From Methanosarcinales archaeon (lineage in GTDB: Archaea > Halobacteriota > Syntropharchaeia > Alkanophagales > Methanospirareceae): a stretch of 50,923 bases of DNA. Under the pieces are notes generated by a model. The model did not search any database and was not told where the DNA came from. It saw only the letters and a program-made list of their open reading frames with translations. A program made the translations under genes and the position numbers. Positions 9,963 to 19,202 of this stretch are shown here, in pieces; position 1 is the first letter of the stretch, and every line of letters starts with the position of its first letter. The DNA lies in NCBI GenBank assembly GCA_030611585.1, contig JAUWPM010000004.1, forward strand, positions 1 through 50,923, written 5' to 3'.

Positions 9963-10092
9963 ACCATGTTTACGCTTCGCCGCGAGTACGCGGCTCGGTC
10001 ATCGCATCGTGGGTATGCACCCGCTCCGCTTCGGGCACGTTGGGGCTCGCCTGTGGTCGCCCCAACGTCGTAAACATGAAAATGTTATACGA
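9954..10092 (+). other. Candidate attC-like foldback recombination site
   Basis: R''-like GCACCTAAC (9954-9962), L'' GTTTACG (9968-9974), internal hairpins (ccgcg-agta-cgcgg; gttggggc..gccccaac), L' CGTAAAC (10069-10075), R'-like GTTATAC (10084-10090). Confidence 0.4.
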
Positions 10093-10228
10093 CATTTATA
10101 TCAGTCATGGATGCAATCCAAATGTCAAACGAGAGAGGTTGATGGAACGATGGGTTACTTAACTGAACACGCATGTGTATAATCTGGGGGGTTAATAATT
10201 TCCAGAATGCCTTTAATTAGCAGCACGT

Positions 10229-13200
10229 CTAACGTCTAACAATTTCAATCTCTTCTTTCGTCAGTCCATAGAGTTCATAAACCATCGCATCAATCTCGCT
10301 ATCTGTTTTATCAATCTCGTTCTTCAAGGCAATGATTTTTTGCCGGTAATCTTCAAAGTACTGCTTTATTTCACCGGTTTGTTTCGGTGAAAGGTTCTTA
10401 TTCTCTTTGGGCAGTTTCTTTTTGAGTTCTGCGAAAAACGCTTCTTCGTCCAGCTCATAAAAAGATTCTAACTTTTTTGATTGCTTTTCTAACCCGTATT
10501 GAATTTTGAGCCAGTCTAAATACTCGTTTTGTGTCTGGTGGAATTGCTTATTTAAATATAGCATTCGGTCGGCTTTTTCTATAAAGGGTTGTTGGGCGTC
10601 TAATGAAATAATCTTTATTGGTATTGCATCAAGATTTTGCTTTGTTACAGTAATGGTATAAGTTGCATCCATCGAAAATTTTTTACGATAGTAATAATTA
10701 ATAAGTTTAGAATTAAGTAGGCACAACACAAATTTTAAATTGGACTTATTATTTTTTAGGATAAGGTTATTTAGTGAGTTAAATGTATAATATTTTTCAT
10801 TATCATAAGTACAAATTAACTTCGATGAAACTCTTTGAATCAATATTTTTTTTGATAAAAATGTTTCTTCTTTCCTTGGTCTGTGTAACACATCTCTGTC
10901 ATAATTGATATAATTGCCACTCCAATTGAAGCCATATCTATGAATGTCCGGGGCTTCTAATAGCTTTTTATATTTTTCAGTTAATCTCGATTTTGATATG
11001 TAACGTTTCTTATCTGCTTTTGTTGCAATACCGTTAAGTACATCCACAATTTTGGCTAATTCTATTTGGTCAGTTTCCAACTTATTAAATAAAGTTTTAT
11101 CCGCTTCATCAATTTTATAAATAAATCTTGTTTCTGGATTAGCTTGAAACTCACATTGCTTAACAATATAGGTTTTAGAATCGTTTTCTTTTATCTGATT
11201 GAATATCACATTATTATTTCTATCAAAATGATTGTTAATAATTATGGTAACAGTTTCCGCTGTAACGTTTTCAAAAACTCCAATACCATAAATATTTATT
11301 TCTTTAATGTTATAATTTTTATAAAGATATTCTCTAATTGCGGAATAGGTGCTTGTTCTAATAAACGTTTCAGGTGTTATATATCCTAAAAAAGCATTTT
11401 TACTTAGTAATTTACTTAAGGATAACTCTAAAAAAACACTGTATAGATTAATCTTACCTTTATTATACCGGTATTTTTCCCAAATATAGTCCTTTATATT
11501 ATTGATATATGAAGAACCTCTTGTAAATACATACGGCGGATTCCCAATCACCACATCAAACTTAAACGGAAATTCTTTTTCCCACTCAAACGCTTTAGGA
11601 TCAATAGATATATCATCAATAAGCGAATTCCCGCATTTAATATTCTCATCCAGAGCGGTAAGTTCTTTATGCTTGCTGGCTGTTTTGAGCCAAAGCGAAA
11701 GTTTGGTAATCTCCACCGATTCAGAATTTAAATCAACACCATAAAGATTGTTACTCAAAATGTTTTTATCCACATCAACCAAACTATGCGTGCCTCGTTT
11801 CAGCTTTGCTATTTCTTTATTTACTTGTTGCCCTTCTCTGTACAAATAGTCAAACGCTTGATTTAAAAACGCTCCGGAACCACAAGCAGGGTCGAGAACT
11901 TTTATAGTTTCTAATCTTCTTCTGTACGCATCCCAAAAATCTAAATGTCGTTTTATATTACCGTTGTAGGCTCTCTTTTTAACTTTTACCGATTCATAAT
12001 CCTTTCCGATTAGTTCAGGTAAGTCGTAAAATCCCAGTTCCTTTTTCTGGTCTTCCAGCCAGCCACCGATGGCTTCCTCCACAATATAGTGGGTGATATA
12101 TTCAGGCGTATAATAAATCCCTTCTTTTTTGCGCTTACCATTTTTCTTATCAAGGCGTTCGCCATTGATTTCCGCTTTAATCTCCTCTAAATCGGAAATG
12201 GACTGCTCAAAAATATGCCCTAAAATATTAACGTTTAAATCGGTGTCAAAATCATAATCCGTAATCTTTGCCAGCTCTTCAAAAACCGCATCATTGAGTT
12301 TGAGTGTGTCAAGTTCATCATCGGGTGCAAAAAGCCCACCATTGAATTTGTTGATGTCGTGTTCCGGTTTCCCGTCGTTAATAGCTTTAAAAAGCGCCTG
12401 GATAAAAGTCCAATTTTTATCTTCCAGTTCTATAATAGCGTTTCTTGCCTGTTCTAAAGTACCCCTAAAAATCCTTGTCGGTAGCAAACCCTTATCCTCA
12501 CAGAAACAAACGAAAATAAAACGGTCTAAAATCTTCTGCGTCTTTTCCAGTAAGAGCATTTCGTCTTTTTCGGGATTGTTCTTCTTCAGATGTTCAAAAA
12601 GATAGTTTCGTGCTGCTTTGTATTCTCCATAGAATTTATGAGATATCTTCTCCTCTTCCTCTGTGTTGCTCCGATAAAGTTTTTCAATCTCACTTTCACC
12701 GTCTTTAGCAATCAGATTCTCTTTAGAGAGCAAATAATAAAACTTTTTGAACGTTTCCGGTTCTAAGAGTTTTTCGATTGAAAACACTTCGTATTCATCC
12801 TGGGTTGAACGATGATAAAGTCGTAGTTCTTTAAAATTGGAAACAATAACCCATTTACAGGTCTTTCCTACTTCTGGAGCGTACCCAAAAGCCTGCTGAA
12901 CTGGAGTTCGTTTATCATTCCTGCGGTGTTGGGGTGAATCTAAATCAGTATTAGCATCTTTGAGTTCAATCACCGCCCGTATGTCTTCTTGCTCGTTTGA
13001 GAAATACCCTAATGCCCCATCTGCTCGGTTGGTGGTAACTTTCATCTTTTGCTGGGGAATCATATTCCACGCTTCCGATCCACCAATCACGCCCTGGTAA
13101 CCCAACACACTCACGAAAAAGTCATCCAAAAATTTCTGGTCAATGGAAGTCTCTTTAATATTGTCCAACTTCCCGCTTTGAAGAGATTGAATCCATTTCG

Positions 13201-13306
13201 ATATAATTTCCTGTTTTTCTTTTAGATTTGGGACAGAAGAAGCTCCGATTCGGATCAGGACTCTGTTAAGCGTTTTTTGATTGAAAATATGTTTTTGGTA
13301 CTTCAT
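10229..13306 (-). CDS. Type IIG restriction-modification enzyme (Eco57I-like, m6A methyltransferase)
   Basis: N-terminal PD-(D/E)XK-like RADGALGYF..AVIELK; VLDPACGSGAFL; FDVVIGNPPY; C-terminal specificity region. Confidence 0.88.
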   Translation of the reverse strand: MKYQKHIFNQKTLNRVLIRIGASSVPNLKEKQEIISKWIQSLQSGKLDNIKETSIDQKFLDDFFVSVLGYQGVIGGSEAWNMIPQQKMKVTTNRADGALGYFSNEQEDIRAVIELKDANTDLDSPQHRRNDKRTPVQQAFGYAPEVGKTCKWVIVSNFKELRLYHRSTQDEYEVFSIEKLLEPETFKKFYYLLSKENLIAKDGESEIEKLYRSNTEEEEKISHKFYGEYKAARNYLFEHLKKNNPEKDEMLLLEKTQKILDRFIFVCFCEDKGLLPTRIFRGTLEQARNAIIELEDKNWTFIQALFKAINDGKPEHDINKFNGGLFAPDDELDTLKLNDAVFEELAKITDYDFDTDLNVNILGHIFEQSISDLEEIKAEINGERLDKKNGKRKKEGIYYTPEYITHYIVEEAIGGWLEDQKKELGFYDLPELIGKDYESVKVKKRAYNGNIKRHLDFWDAYRRRLETIKVLDPACGSGAFLNQAFDYLYREGQQVNKEIAKLKRGTHSLVDVDKNILSNNLYGVDLNSESVEITKLSLWLKTASKHKELTALDENIKCGNSLIDDISIDPKAFEWEKEFPFKFDVVIGNPPYVFTRGSSYINNIKDYIWEKYRYNKGKINLYSVFLELSLSKLLSKNAFLGYITPETFIRTSTYSAIREYLYKNYNIKEINIYGIGVFENVTAETVTIIINNHFDRNNNVIFNQIKENDSKTYIVKQCEFQANPETRFIYKIDEADKTLFNKLETDQIELAKIVDVLNGIATKADKKRYISKSRLTEKYKKLLEAPDIHRYGFNWSGNYINYDRDVLHRPRKEETFLSKKILIQRVSSKLICTYDNEKYYTFNSLNNLILKNNKSNLKFVLCLLNSKLINYYYRKKFSMDATYTITVTKQNLDAIPIKIISLDAQQPFIEKADRMLYLNKQFHQTQNEYLDWLKIQYGLEKQSKKLESFYELDEEAFFAELKKKLPKENKNLSPKQTGEIKQYFEDYRQKIIALKNEIDKTDSEIDAMVYELYGLTKEEIEIVRR

Positions 13307-13339
13307 AAAATTCCCCCTTCATTCGGTTTTTTAAATCTA

Positions 13340-13759
13340 TTAATATATTATGTTCTTGTATTTGTTCTGCCACTTTTTCTTCTTTCCCGGGCTTTTCACC
13401 ACCCCTGCCTCCTTCAATACTCTGCCTACAAAAGATATTGAGACACTTTTGTCTGTTTGGACTTCATAATTTTCCTTTACCATCTTTGAACCGATAAAAT
13501 AGCTGTCTTCTTTCTCTAAGTCTTTTCTTATATTTATAATTTGCTGTTTTGTTTCCGGCGTGTATATTCTTGATTTTTCCTTTTTCCAGCCTCTGTTGTC
13601 GGTTGATATTTCGCTCTCATCCATCTGCACCCATTTACCTACACCATCCTTGCTTGCCAGTAAATACTTGGCTATTTTACGGTTACTCCTGCCTTTCTCG
13701 TGTAGTTCTTTTGCCTTCTTACGTTTTAGGATTAATAATTCTTTTTTCGTTTTGGACAC
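13340..13759 (-). pseudogene. Transposase N-terminal HTH fragment without catalytic domain
   Basis: Homeodomain-like ELHEKGRSNRKIAKYLLAS followed by winged-helix ETKQQIINIRKDLEKE..VSISFVGRVLKEAGV; no DDE region follows. Confidence 0.55.
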
Positions 13760-13890
13760 TTTTTTACATATGGTTTCTTTACCTATAAAAGCGTCCTATT
13801 TCTATGTGGAAAATAACCATTACCCGACAGAATGCAAGGTTCCGTCATGCGATGCTCTAAACTTTCCTTAAAAGCTTTTAAAAGAATACC

Positions 13891-13937
13891 TGTTTTTCTT
13901 TTAGCACAGGTTTTCTTTTTGTAAAAAAGAAAAAGTG
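13891..13937 (-). repeat. Dispersed repeat copy (core AGAAAACCTGTGCTAAAAGAAAAAC)
   Basis: Reverse complement matches 24859-24905 over about 47 bp. Confidence 0.85.
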
Positions 13938-13941
13938 TGTT

Positions 13942-14223
13942 ATGATCAGAAAAGAGGAGATAGAGCACATCGGCTGGTTAGCAAGGCTGAAGCTGAGCGA
14001 AGAGGAGAAGGAACTGTTTGAGCGGCAATTGAGCTCGATATTGGATTATTTCGCCGTGTTAGACGAGTTGGACACCACGAATGTCGAGCCCACCTATCAC
14101 GTAATCGGCATAACTGATGTGGTCAGAAAAGACGAGCCGAAGGAGTCGTTAGAGCAGTCCGAAGTGCTGCGTAATGCACCCAAGAAGGAGAAAGGGTACA
14201 TCAAAAGCCCGCGGATATTATGA
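13942..14223 (+). CDS. gatC: Asp/Glu-tRNA amidotransferase subunit C
   Basis: [49 protein letters not shown]. Confidence 0.92.
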   Translation: MIRKEEIEHIGWLARLKLSEEEKELFERQLSSILDYFAVLDELDTTNVEPTYHVIGITDVVRKDEPKESLEQSEVLRNAPKKEKGYIKSPRIL

Positions 14224-14388
14224 TTTCTTCCTGAATTCGGTATAGCCGCATTTCCCACAGGAATACCGGTCTTTATGTTCCGCTAAAAACACTCCGGCAC
14301 CGCACCGTGGGCACATCTTCCGCTTCCTCCGTGCCTTCACCTTTCCTTTCTCCTTAACCAGTTCGTAAAATTCATGTATTGCTGCCAT
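14218..14388 (-). CDS. rps27ae: Ribosomal protein S27ae (56 aa, absent from ORF track)
   Basis: Translated by eye: [56 protein letters not shown]; zinc ribbon, next to rps24e. Confidence 0.9.
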   Translation of the reverse strand: MAAIHEFYELVKEKGKVKARRKRKMCPRCGAGVFLAEHKDRYSCGKCGYTEFRKKS

Positions 14389-14418
14389 TTTTACCTATTC
14401 TCCTTTCCCTTTCCCTTC

Positions 14419-14730
14419 TCATTTCTCTTTCGCTTCCTCTGACCCTGAACCGCCGAAGTTCCTCTTTAATATATGTTCCCGCTCTATCTCTTTCAGCCTA
14501 TCTTCACTCTCGTATACCTTCACATAGCCGACGGTCTCTCTTTTCCCGAACTCCGTCCTCATCTTATCTATAACGAGGAGGTTTGGGCTGCACTTAAGCG
14601 CTTTTACCAAGGCATTCCGCGTTTCTGCCCTGCTCGGTGAAGCCCCTTCTTCTTTATGCTGCAGCTTAAAAAGGACTTCTTTCCTTCTCAACAACTGATT
14701 CTCATTCTCTTTTGTTATCTCTATTTCCAT
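14419..14730 (-). CDS. rps24e: Ribosomal protein S24e
   Basis: MEIEITKENENQLLRRKEVLFKLQHKEEGASPSRAETRNAL..RTEFGKRETVGYVKVYES. Confidence 0.9.
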   Translation of the reverse strand: MEIEITKENENQLLRRKEVLFKLQHKEEGASPSRAETRNALVKALKCSPNLLVIDKMRTEFGKRETVGYVKVYESEDRLKEIEREHILKRNFGGSGSEEAKEK

Positions 14731-14741
14731 CTTATCATTCC

Positions 14742-14927
14742 TCACCTCACTTTCAATGCATACTTTCCCGCTTTCTTTATTTCTAATTTCTTCGCGATCT
14801 CCGACTCTTTCGCATCTATTATCATGACATACCCACTCCAGTCCGTGCTCATCGAGTTCGAGCCGCAGGTACACATCGCCTTTCCACTTTCCACCATCTT
14901 ATGACAGTCCCTACACGCTTTTTCCAT
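14742..14927 (-). CDS. spt4: Transcription elongation factor Spt4 / RpoE''
   Basis: MEKACRDCHKMVESGKAMCTCGSNSMSTDWSGYVMIIDAKESEIAKKL. Confidence 0.92.
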   Translation of the reverse strand: MEKACRDCHKMVESGKAMCTCGSNSMSTDWSGYVMIIDAKESEIAKKLEIKKAGKYALKVR

Positions 14928-15607
14928 TATCTATGCTTTTCCTTTTTCTTCTTCCCTTTCTTTTCCTCTTTCTTCTTCTCTTCTTTATCTTTATCCTTAT
15001 CTGTATCCTTATCTGTATCCTTAGCCTTATCTTTCTCTTTTGCTCTTTCCCTCTCCTTATCCTTCTCCCTATCCTCCTCTATCCACTCTAATTTGCCTAA
15101 GCCTGGCTGCCGCATCGTTAAACCTATCTTGCTATCACTCGGATCCCGCTCGTTGAGCGAAATAGCAACTATTCGTGCCCGCAATTTATCTCCCTCGCCC
15201 AACGTTCTGCCGGTATCCCTGGTAACGAGCTTCGCGCCCTTCTCATCATACGAGATGTACTCGTCAGTAATCTGACTGATGTGCAATAACCCATCTAATG
15301 GGCCTATCTCCACGAAAGCGCCAAATTCCACTATCTCCACCACTTCCCCTTCTACTATCCCCTGCATCGTTGGTCTGAACACGAGCGCATCAAAAACGGT
15401 TTCATAATAAACGCCGGCGTCTCCTATCAATATCCGTCCTTCTTTTATGTCCACGATGTCCAGGATCGCAATGAGCATCCCCAGCTTCTTATCCAATCGC
15501 CCTTCCAGCTTCTCCTGTAGCATCTCCGTCACGACAACCTGCAAATCGTCACCCAACCGTTCTGGTGGTACCCTTACGACATCTACCGCTCTTATTTTTA
15601 CGTACAT
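14927..15607 (-). CDS. rpoE1: RNA polymerase subunit E' (Rpb7-like) with charged C-terminal extension
   Basis: MYVKIRAVDVVRVPPERLGDDL; S1 domain GEVVEIVEFGAFVEIGPLDGLLHISQITDEYI; K/D/E-rich tail. Confidence 0.92.
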   Translation of the reverse strand: MYVKIRAVDVVRVPPERLGDDLQVVVTEMLQEKLEGRLDKKLGMLIAILDIVDIKEGRILIGDAGVYYETVFDALVFRPTMQGIVEGEVVEIVEFGAFVEIGPLDGLLHISQITDEYISYDEKGAKLVTRDTGRTLGEGDKLRARIVAISLNERDPSDSKIGLTMRQPGLGKLEWIEEDREKDKERERAKEKDKAKDTDKDTDKDKDKEEKKKEEKKGKKKKEKHR

Positions 15608-18012
15608 TTTCCAATCCGCTTCTCTACTTCTGCAACATTTAACCTTGTGGATATTACGGCATCCGAGTTCAGTGAGATCGAGTCTATTCCGCATTCCACT
15701 AAGAACTCCGCAAATTCCGGGAAATCGCTCGGTGCCTGTCCGCAAATTCCGATCTTCCTTCTTGGCTCGTGTTTATGCGCAGCCTCTATGACGTGCTTCA
15801 CCAGCCGCTTCACCGCTTCGTTCCTTTCATCAAATAGGTGTGCTACTAAGTCCGAATCCCTATCCAAACCTAACGTCAGTTGCGTCAGGTCATTCGAGCC
15901 TATGCTGAACCCGTCGAACACGTCTGCAAATTCATCTGCCAAAATAACGTTCGATGGGATCTCACACATCACGTACACTTCCAATCCTCCTTCGCCTTGT
16001 TTCAAGCCAAACTCTTCCATAGTTCTTATTACTTCCCTGCCCTCTTCCGGCGTCCTGCAGAATGGGACCATCACTTTCACATTGGTCAGCCCCATCTCCT
16101 CCCTTACTTTCTTTATTGCTTTGCATTCCAACGCAAATGCGGGTTTGAATTTCTTGTCGTAATACCGAGAAGCACCTCGCCAGCCCAGCATTGGGTTGTT
16201 CTCCTCCGGCTCGTACAGATACCCCCCAAGTAAGTTTGCATATTCGTTCGTCTTAAAGTCTGATAATCGCACGATTACGTCATTGGGATAAAATCCTGCG
16301 GCTATCTTCCCTATGCCCATCGCTAAATTATCAATGAAGAACTGCACTTTGTCCACGTACGATGCGCTCCGCTCGTCTATCTTCTTAATTACGCTTGCAA
16401 TCTTCCCGTCCTCTTTCGCTCGGCTCTTCAACTGCTCGTAGTCTATCAGCGCCAGCGGATGTATGCCGACATAAGAATTGATGATGAACTCCTCACGGGC
16501 TAATCCCACGCCGTCATTCGGAATTTGACCGTGGACAAACGCATTTTCCGGTACTCCGGCATTCATCATTATCCGGGTACGGGGTCTTGGCAGGTTGTCC
16601 GTCGTCAGCGTATCCACCCGGTATTTCAACTTCCCCTCGTATATCCGCCCTATACCCTCAGAACAATCTACGGTAACCTCTTTTACACCTTTTAAAATCT
16701 CCTGACCATTATCCGTCCCGATTACACAGGGTATTCCCAGCTCCCGTGAAATTATAGCTGCATGGCAGGTTCTCCCGCCCTTGTCCGCGACAATCGCACC
16801 TGCTATTTTCATTATCGGCTCCCAGTCCGGGTCGGTCATCTTCGTTACTAAAACCTGCCCGGGCTTGAATTTCCGGATGTCGCTTGCATCTTCTATTACC
16901 GTCACCTCTCCAGACCCGATCTTGTGACCAACCGCCTCACCTTGAACGAGCAATGTGCCTTTCTCCTCAAGCACGTACGTCTCTAAGCCCGCGAGATCTT
17001 TCTGCGAATGTACCGTTTCCGGTCTCGCCTGGACGATGAAGAGTTCATTGGTTATCCCATCCTTTGCCCATTCGATATCCATCGGCAGGCCATAGTGGTC
17101 TTCGATAATGCACGCCCATCTGCCGAGCGTGAGCACCTCATCGTCACTCAGCACGAACCTTCTCTGCTCTTCTATCGTGATTTCTTTCTGTTCGGTTCCA
17201 GTTCCAGCTCCAGTCTCCTTATAAACCATCTTCTTTCTCTTCGAGCCCAGTTTCCTCTCTACAATGGGTCTGAAACCTTTCTTCAACGTCGGCTTAAAGA
17301 CGTAAAACTGGTCAGGATTTACCGTGCCCTGCACGACGTTCTCGCCTAACCCGTATGCGCCCGTTATGTAAACCGCATTTCGGAAGCCCGATTCTGGGTC
17401 TATGGAAAACATGACACCCGCGGACGCCAAATCAGAGCGAACCATCTTCTGCACGCCAACAGAGAGATACACGCTGAGATGGTCAAATCCTTTATCAACG
17501 CGATAGGAGATCGCTCTGCCAGTGAATAAAGAAGCAAAACATTCCATTACCTTTTCCACTAATTGATCTTCTCCTCGTACATTCAGATAAGTCTCCTGCT
17601 GCCCCGCGAAACTCGCCGTCGGCAGGTCTTCTGCCGTTGCACTGCTTCTCACCGCAACGTCCACATTCTTACCGTATCTCTGCTCCATCTCGCGATAAGC
17701 TGCCCTTATCTCTGCCTCAAGGTCCCCTGGACATGGTGCATTTTCTATCAGCTCCCGTATTTTACGACCTCTCGTGGACAAATTCTCCATATCGTGCGTA
17801 TCCAAATCCGCCAGAGCCTCTCCGATCTTCTCACGTATGCCCGCCTTTTCTATCACGTATTTATACGCATCCGCAGTAATGGCAAACCCTGAAGGAACGT
17901 TCACACCCTGCACCAGCAGATTCCTTATCATCTCTCCGAGAGACGCATTTTTGCCCCCAACTAAGGCTACGTCTCCTGTCCCCACCTCTTCAAACCACTT
18001 TACGTATTTCAT
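15598..18012 (-). CDS. ppsA: Phosphoenolpyruvate synthase
   Basis: VGGKNASLGEMI; GGRTCHAAIISRELGIPCVIG phosphohistidine motif; FSIGSNDLTQLTLGLDRDS. Confidence 0.95.
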   Translation of the reverse strand: MKYVKWFEEVGTGDVALVGGKNASLGEMIRNLLVQGVNVPSGFAITADAYKYVIEKAGIREKIGEALADLDTHDMENLSTRGRKIRELIENAPCPGDLEAEIRAAYREMEQRYGKNVDVAVRSSATAEDLPTASFAGQQETYLNVRGEDQLVEKVMECFASLFTGRAISYRVDKGFDHLSVYLSVGVQKMVRSDLASAGVMFSIDPESGFRNAVYITGAYGLGENVVQGTVNPDQFYVFKPTLKKGFRPIVERKLGSKRKKMVYKETGAGTGTEQKEITIEEQRRFVLSDDEVLTLGRWACIIEDHYGLPMDIEWAKDGITNELFIVQARPETVHSQKDLAGLETYVLEEKGTLLVQGEAVGHKIGSGEVTVIEDASDIRKFKPGQVLVTKMTDPDWEPIMKIAGAIVADKGGRTCHAAIISRELGIPCVIGTDNGQEILKGVKEVTVDCSEGIGRIYEGKLKYRVDTLTTDNLPRPRTRIMMNAGVPENAFVHGQIPNDGVGLAREEFIINSYVGIHPLALIDYEQLKSRAKEDGKIASVIKKIDERSASYVDKVQFFIDNLAMGIGKIAAGFYPNDVIVRLSDFKTNEYANLLGGYLYEPEENNPMLGWRGASRYYDKKFKPAFALECKAIKKVREEMGLTNVKVMVPFCRTPEEGREVIRTMEEFGLKQGEGGLEVYVMCEIPSNVILADEFADVFDGFSIGSNDLTQLTLGLDRDSDLVAHLFDERNEAVKRLVKHVIEAAHKHEPRRKIGICGQAPSDFPEFAEFLVECGIDSISLNSDAVISTRLNVAEVEKRIGKCT

Positions 18013-18099
18013 AATCTGCTCCAGATTTGATTTGCAAACATCTAAAAAAGGATTCTAATAAATTTTGTGCTTTTGTATATAAATAGGATTATTGTACTT

Positions 18100-18190
18100 G
18101 TTTACCGCGGAGCCCGCAGAGAACACAGAGAAGAATCCGGGAAATCATTTTCGTCATCTCCGCGCTCTCCATGATCTCGGCGGTATACAA
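18100..18190. repeat. Degenerate inverted GCAGAGAACACAGAG-type intergenic repeat
   Basis: ttaccgcggagcccgcagagaacacagag ... tctccgcgctctccatgatctcggcggta, partly complementary arms. Confidence 0.6.
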
Positions 18191-18207
18191 ATTACCTTTC
18201 TCCCTCA

Positions 18208-18984
18208 TTATTCAGCGCAGGAATGATTATTGATAACACCCTGGAGTTCAACTCTGCATGTATAGAGTGGATACGCGATTAAATACGCAAACGCACCGCC
18301 GTGAAACATTATTCCAACATCGGTACAATGAGCAATCAGCTCTAAATTCGCAATGGAGAGAAGAACAAAAAAGAGGAGCATCATCCACCCTCTCTTCTGA
18401 CCAACCCTAACAACAGTGGTGCTCGAATTCCCCAAATCTTCCTCGTAATCGTTTATTTGATGCGTGAGTAAAGCCCCGCAGCCAACTATCATAAACAGGG
18501 ACGCGATTAACAGAGTAAGCGTATTTAAAACGCCTCCTGCCAGCGTAAATCCCGCTAAAAAGGGGAACACACCAAACATCAAACCGTGAGTTATTATATC
18601 CACAATAAGCCGTTCTTTGAGCCTTATGTACCTCATTGAATAGAGCGTGAAGAAAGCAATACTTAACCCCGTGAATAAAAGACCGATTGGGCTTAAAAAG
18701 CAGGAAAGTGCGATCGGAATTGCGAGCAGCAGACTCATGAGCATAAAAGTTCCTTTTTTCGTTACCTTGCCCGTTGAGAGCGGATTTTTACCCAGCATGA
18801 CTTTTTGCGTATGCCGTCTGTCTATTTCAATGTCGAAATAGTTGTTTATGACGAATCCGTAGCCGATCACGCAGAAGAAGATTACGCCGACTGAGATAAG
18901 AATGGGCGGCGTAGCATGCGCTAAAACCGCGCCTATAAGTGGGACAAGTGTATAGAACTTTATCCATTCTCTGACCCGCAGCAT
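18208..18984 (-). CDS. UbiA-family prenyltransferase
   Basis: NNYFDIEIDRRHT (NDxxDxxxD-like), multi-TM, HQINDYEED. Confidence 0.85.
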   Translation of the reverse strand: MLRVREWIKFYTLVPLIGAVLAHATPPILISVGVIFFCVIGYGFVINNYFDIEIDRRHTQKVMLGKNPLSTGKVTKKGTFMLMSLLLAIPIALSCFLSPIGLLFTGLSIAFFTLYSMRYIRLKERLIVDIITHGLMFGVFPFLAGFTLAGGVLNTLTLLIASLFMIVGCGALLTHQINDYEEDLGNSSTTVVRVGQKRGWMMLLFFVLLSIANLELIAHCTDVGIMFHGGAFAYLIAYPLYTCRVELQGVINNHSCAE

Positions 18985-19202
18985 CCTGAAGTATTCTTTT
19001 ACCTTCGTTTTTTCACTCCCTTATCCCTTTCATTATACTTAGTATATACTGGTTCATATATATGCATAAATAGCTTCATATAAAGACTTAAAGATAATTA
19101 AGAATAGTGCCGATTCTGACAGGCACGATTGGAACGGTCTAAGAACTCTGTGATCTCCGCGCTCTCGGCGGTGACTATATCTTTAGACAGTCAGTGCCGC
19201 TT

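Noticed and set aside
8710-10182. Two ORFs, 8710-9012 (-) and 9943-10182 (+), both starting MPQLHLT
   Set aside because: The shared start is just the 20-bp inverted repeat read from GTG; neither looks like a genuine protein.
10225-10240. Tandem CGTCTAACGTCTAAC resembling integron R core sites
   Set aside because: It overlaps the stop codon of the RM gene and lacks a paired L site or foldback, so it is probably a chance 7-bp duplication.
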